From assembly GCA_014055525.1 (NCBI GenBank), contig WIAH01000001.1, forward strand, positions 124,001-188,000: a DNA stretch of 64,000 nucleotides, read 5' to 3'. Source of the stretch: Nitrospira sp. CR1.3. GTDB taxonomy: Bacteria > Nitrospirota > Nitrospiria > Nitrospirales > Nitrospiraceae. Both the position numbers and the translations under genes were made by a program. Within the stretch, counting starts at the first letter, position 1. Each line of letters starts with the position of its first letter. Of this stretch, positions 60,967 to 64,000 are shown in pieces. The notes beneath the pieces were generated by a model that saw nothing but the letters and a program-made list of their open reading frames with translations, ran no database searches and was not told where the DNA came from.

Positions 60967-61341
60967 ATGAGCCTGTCTCACCGGATGCTTAGCATCGTTC
61001 TCCTCACAGTCTGCGACCTCATGTCACAACAACGTCCCGATACAGCGGCTCAAGATTCCTTCGATTTCAGCGCCACGACGGAACAGTCTTGCAGTTTCGG
61101 CATGGCCAAAGGAGAGCCTTCCCAACATTGCCAGGTGCCGATCCCGTCCGGTTGCCTCGTTGCCCACGTTCCGGGCACGAGTAAACCCTGGACGACCATT
61201 TCCAAAGGCGGCAAGACAATGTGCCGGTTCGATGAAAAAGGCACGGACTGGAAAACCAAGATCACGGGCACCTGCGGCCGGTGCAGTACGGGGCAATGTT
61301 CCGTCCAGTTCATCGTGCGATTCGATTGCACCCAGCGTTAG
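60967..61341 (+). CDS. Small exported Cys-rich protein, 124 residues
   Basis: The N-terminus (MLSIVLLTVCDLM) is a possible signal peptide. The mature part holds eight Cys, e.g. EQSCSFGMAKGEPSQHCQVP, SGCLVAH, TMCRFDEKG and GTCGRCSTGQCSVQFIVRFD, probably forming disulfides in the periplasm. The ATG at 60967 is chosen; no family is known. It ends 2 bp before queG. Confidence 0.6.
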   Translation: MSLSHRMLSIVLLTVCDLMSQQRPDTAAQDSFDFSATTEQSCSFGMAKGEPSQHCQVPIPSGCLVAHVPGTSKPWTTISKGGKTMCRFDEKGTDWKTKITGTCGRCSTGQCSVQFIVRFDCTQR

Positions 61342-61343
61342 CC

Positions 61344-62330
61344 ATGTCTCTCTCCGAAACGATCAAGCGGGAAGCCAGAAGTCTAGGCTTCGATGCGGTC
61401 GGCATCACCAGAGTCTCGCGCGCTTCCTCCGCGACCCTCCTCGATCGGTTACAGGATTGGCTGGCCCGCCAGTATCATGGCACGATGGGCTGGTTGGCGC
61501 GGGACCCGTCTCGACGGTCCGACCCGACGACGGTGTTGGCCGGATGCCGTTCGATACTTTCTCTCGGCATGAGTTACAACACGGGTCATCGGGCAACCGA
61601 GGGACCAGGATATGGACGTATTGCCCGCTACGCCTGGGGAAAGGACTATCACCGGATCTTGGGCGACCGCCTCAAACAATTGGAGGCCCGCATCAAGGCC
61701 TGGGCGCCCGATGCAATCACGCGGGCCTATGTCGATACTGGCCCGATTATGGAAAAGGCCTGGGCGCAACAAGCGGGGCTGGGCTGGGTCGGTAAGCATT
61801 CCAACCTCGTATCGGCCGAGCATGGCTCATGGTTGGTCCTGGGAGAAATCCTGACGACTCTTGAACTGGACCAGGACGAGCCGGCCACGGATCTCTGCGG
61901 AAGCTGCACTCTTTGTGTTCAGGCATGTCCGACCGGCGCGATCATAGAGCCCTATATCGTCGACGCGCGCCGCTGCATCTCCTATCTGACCATCGAGTAC
62001 CGCGGGACCGGCGATACGATTCCAAATGAGCTACGATCGCAAATGGGAAACCGTATCTTCGGTTGCGATGACTGTCTCGACGTTTGTCCGTTCAATTTGT
62101 GGGCGCATACAGACGCTGCCGCTGCTTTTTCCCCCGCTTCGGTCACCCTGGCCCCAAGACTCATTGACCTGGCCGGTCTGACCGATACCTCATTTGTTGA
62201 GCAATTCAGCGACAGCCCGGTTCGCCGAGCCAAGCGAGACGGCCTGCTTCGGAACGTGGCCATTGCCAGGGAAAACGAGGCAAGCCAGCATCGGAAGCCC
62301 CCTATCCCCCTTCCATCCCTGGCGAAATAG
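61344..62330 (+). CDS. queG: Epoxyqueuosine reductase
   Basis: A 328-residue QueG that reduces epoxyqueuosine to queuosine in tRNA. ITRVSRASSATLLDRLQDWL and YHGTMGWLARDPSRRSDPTT form the cobalamin-binding part, GKHSNLVSAEHGSWLVLGEI is conserved, and two ferredoxin motifs CGSCTLCVQACPTGAI and CDDCLDVCPFN bind [4Fe-4S] clusters. No C-terminal HEAT-like extension is present. The ATG at 61344 follows a small exported protein gene by 2 bp. Confidence 0.95.
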   Translation: MSLSETIKREARSLGFDAVGITRVSRASSATLLDRLQDWLARQYHGTMGWLARDPSRRSDPTTVLAGCRSILSLGMSYNTGHRATEGPGYGRIARYAWGKDYHRILGDRLKQLEARIKAWAPDAITRAYVDTGPIMEKAWAQQAGLGWVGKHSNLVSAEHGSWLVLGEILTTLELDQDEPATDLCGSCTLCVQACPTGAIIEPYIVDARRCISYLTIEYRGTGDTIPNELRSQMGNRIFGCDDCLDVCPFNLWAHTDAAAAFSPASVTLAPRLIDLAGLTDTSFVEQFSDSPVRRAKRDGLLRNVAIARENEASQHRKPPIPLPSLAK

Positions 62331-62389
62331 GAGTAGGCTGGAGGCTGTACCTCGACGGTTGGAGAGGAGTCCTGTTCCGGAGCGCTCCT

Positions 62390-63757
62390 ATGCATCCTCC
62401 AATCCTCTTACTGATCTCGTCCGATTCCTCCACAAAGACCGTTCTCGAGCAAGCCCTCTCAAACTTGAATACGGCCTTCTTGAGCGCCCCCACGACGGAA
62501 GAAGGACTTCGTCTCCTTGAGTGGCAGAGAGACGTTGCCTGTATTCTGTTCGATGAACGGGACAGGCGTATCTCCATCGGGCTCGTCCTCTCTCGCATTC
62601 GGCAGGTCACTCCTGCCGTTCCAGTCATCGTTCTCGGAGCAGAGGATTCGGCCAAAGCCGCCGTCGAGGCTTTGCGCGACGGCGCAGCCGATTACCTCGC
62701 GAAACCTTTGTCGGAATCCGGCATGCGGACCGCCCTTCTTCGGACACACGCATTCGCCACAGCCATCACATCGGGTTCGGAACATCATGCTGATTTCGAC
62801 CGCATCATCAGCGTCTCTCCACAAATGCAACTGGTCAAGCACCTGGCGGCCGAGGTCGCCGTCACGGACGCTACGGTCTTGATCACAGGCGAAAGCGGGA
62901 CCGGCAAGGAACTCTTCGCCCGCGCCATTCACTGTGCAAGCCCCCGGTCCAAGGGACCTTTCGTGGCTCTCAATTGCGCGGGGATTCCGGAACACCTGCT
63001 GGAGTCGGAACTATTCGGATACCAGCGGGGCGCGTTTACCGACGCCAAGCAATCCAAGCTCGGACGCTTTCAGGCTGCGGAAGGGGGCACGCTCTTTCTC
63101 GACGAGATTGGCGAGATGAGCGCAACAGCCCAGGCGAAACTGCTGCGGGTCCTCGAAGACCATGAAATCAGTCCGCTCGGCGACACACACAGCGTCAAGG
63201 TCAACATTCGGGTCGTCGCCGCAACCAATGAAGACCTTCCGGCGCAAATCAAGGCGGGGAGATTTCGGCTGGACCTCTATTATCGACTCAACGTCTATCA
63301 ACTGCGAATTCCGGCCTTACGGGAACGGGTGGATGATATCGAACCGATTATCGATTCATTCCTGGCGGCGGCGCGCCGGGACCATGGGCACCGCGTCGAG
63401 GGCATCAGCCCTGCAGCCCTGAAGATCCTTCGACGGCACGACTGGCCCGGCAACGTGAGGGAACTGCATAACGTGGTGGAAGGGCTCACAATCACCTGTA
63501 AGGACAGGATCATCCAACCGGAACATCTCCCTGCCCCCTTAATAGAAGCCCGACCTGCGGAGGGGAACGGGTGCCTTCAGAAGGCTCCCGACCGGCCGTC
63601 CCTGTTGGCATTCGGCCTCTCATTTCAAGACATGGAAAAGAAACTGCTTGTCGAAGCTTTGCGTCAGGCAGGGGGGAACGTCTCTGAAGCCAGCCGACTT
63701 CTGAAGCTGACCAGAAATACGCTGCGCTATCGCATGGCCAAATACCACCTCTGCTGA
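62390..63757 (+). CDS. Sigma-54-dependent response regulator (NtrC family)
   Basis: A 455-residue activator. A receiver-like domain (1-120) keeps Asp55 (ILFDERD) and Lys105 (YLAKPLS) but lacks the N-terminal acidic pair (LLLISSDSS). The AAA+ domain has Walker A GESGTGKE (167-174), Walker B LFLDEIG and the sigma-54-contact loop GAFTDA in place of GAFTGA. A Fis-type HTH lies at the end (NVSEASRLLKLTRNTLRYRM). Its partner kinase is not nearby. Confidence 0.92.
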   Translation: MHPPILLLISSDSSTKTVLEQALSNLNTAFLSAPTTEEGLRLLEWQRDVACILFDERDRRISIGLVLSRIRQVTPAVPVIVLGAEDSAKAAVEALRDGAADYLAKPLSESGMRTALLRTHAFATAITSGSEHHADFDRIISVSPQMQLVKHLAAEVAVTDATVLITGESGTGKELFARAIHCASPRSKGPFVALNCAGIPEHLLESELFGYQRGAFTDAKQSKLGRFQAAEGGTLFLDEIGEMSATAQAKLLRVLEDHEISPLGDTHSVKVNIRVVAATNEDLPAQIKAGRFRLDLYYRLNVYQLRIPALRERVDDIEPIIDSFLAAARRDHGHRVEGISPAALKILRRHDWPGNVRELHNVVEGLTITCKDRIIQPEHLPAPLIEARPAEGNGCLQKAPDRPSLLAFGLSFQDMEKKLLVEALRQAGGNVSEASRLLKLTRNTLRYRMAKYHLC

Positions 63758-63799
63758 TCGTTGCCTTTCTTCTATCTCAGCTCCCCTCCTCCTGGCCGG

Positions 63800-64000
63800 T
63801 CAACGGAGCCGGGCTACAGTGACGCCATCCCCTCCTTCTGAACGGTCACCGGGCCTGAAATGCTCTACGTAGGGTGAGCCGCAAAGGTAGTCGCGCAGCA
63901 CAGACTTGAGACGACCTGTACCGTGCCCATGAATTATTCTTAGAAGCGGAACAGCTGCCATGGTCGCCCGATCCAATGCGGCAACGACTTCGTCAAGGGC
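63800..64000 (-). CDS. mutS2: MutS2 C-terminal Smr domain (gene runs off the right edge)
   Basis: Reading leftward from the window edge gives ALDEVVAALDRATMAAVPLL, RIIHGHGTGRLKSVLRDYL, YVEHFRPGDRSEGGDGVTVA and RLR before a stop at 63800. HGHGTGxLK is the hallmark of the Smr nuclease domain that ends MutS2, which acts against recombination and rescues stalled ribosomes. Only the last 66 codons are present. Confidence 0.85.
   Translation of the reverse strand, partial: ALDEVVAALDRATMAAVPLLRIIHGHGTGRLKSVLRDYLCGSPYVEHFRPGDRSEGGDGVTVARLR

Noticed and set aside
1..64000. tRNA and rRNA genes
   Set aside because: I looked for cloverleaf ends and TpsiC-like GGTTCGA motifs; the only GGTTCG runs are in the lhr heptamer repeat at 22.7 kb.

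Overview
The window is a GC-rich bacterial chromosome segment with dense genes on both strands. It has no rRNA, tRNA, CRISPR array or complete insertion sequence. Gene content suggests a Nitrospira-like member of the Nitrospirota: YdbH/YnbE/YdbL, a giant Lhr helicase, a TVP38 - mercuric-reductase-like - DUF3047 operon, an RnfD-like/DUF2330 pair, many lipoproteins, and abundant heptanucleotide repeats. This assignment is from recall of gene content, not from a search.

Layout. 1-2.4 kb: end of an amidohydrolase, then an ECF-type sigma factor and a putative membrane anti-sigma factor separated by a 77-bp heptamer repeat. 2.4-15.4 kb: an accessory zone with a DUF1348 protein, a VapBC-like toxin-antitoxin pair with a palindromic operator, a frameshifted OB-fold gene, a run of unknown minus-strand genes downstream of metK, and two diverged copies of a module (LPP20/SmpA-like secreted protein plus a four-helix membrane protein). 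One LPP20/SmpA copy is frame-disrupted. A Sel1-repeat protein and a decayed ParE-type toxin-antitoxin cluster close the zone. metK lies under a clear SAM-I (S-box) riboswitch and terminator. 15.4-18.9 kb: an RnfD-like membrane protein and a DUF2330 protein, then a tandem universal stress protein. 19-23.4 kb: lhr, whose coding sequence carries five heptamer-repeat tracts and a 12-bp palindrome. 23.4-29.5 kb: a repeat-rich lipoprotein, an epimerase, an SGNH-PAS fusion and a CPBP protease. 29.6-32.6 kb: operon of a class V aminotransferase, a DUF3365 haem protein and an amidohydrolase. 32.6-38.7 kb: DnaJ-like protein, MFS transporter, hypothetical and membrane proteins, CCA-adding-enzyme relative. 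38.9-42 kb: a tightly overlapping four-gene operon (radical SAM, DUF547, ferritin-like, TIGR04283-type glycosyltransferase), which is the best candidate for an uncharacterised pathway. 42-47.3 kb: small exported proteins, the DUF3047 operon and a SuoX-fold molybdoprotein. 47.3-50.7 kb: ydbH-ynbE-ydbL. 50.8-56 kb: dipeptide epimerase, pilin with a HAMP protein, GlcG-like and beta-helix exported proteins. 56-64 kb: housekeeping genes coaE, trxB, thiI and queG, an SRPBCC protein, an orphan DGQHR (DndB-like) protein, a MITE-like element, a sigma-54 activator, and the Smr end of mutS2.

Cross-cutting pattern. Short repeats of 7-bp period, whose sequence differs from site to site, occur between genes and inside genes, often making linker peptides or C-terminal tails. 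A separate GC-rich repeat occurs twice 1.1 kb apart, and one copy appears to sit inside the signal-peptide region of the DUF2330 gene. These repeats, a MITE-like element and several pseudogenes show a chromosome much remodelled by small non-autonomous elements.
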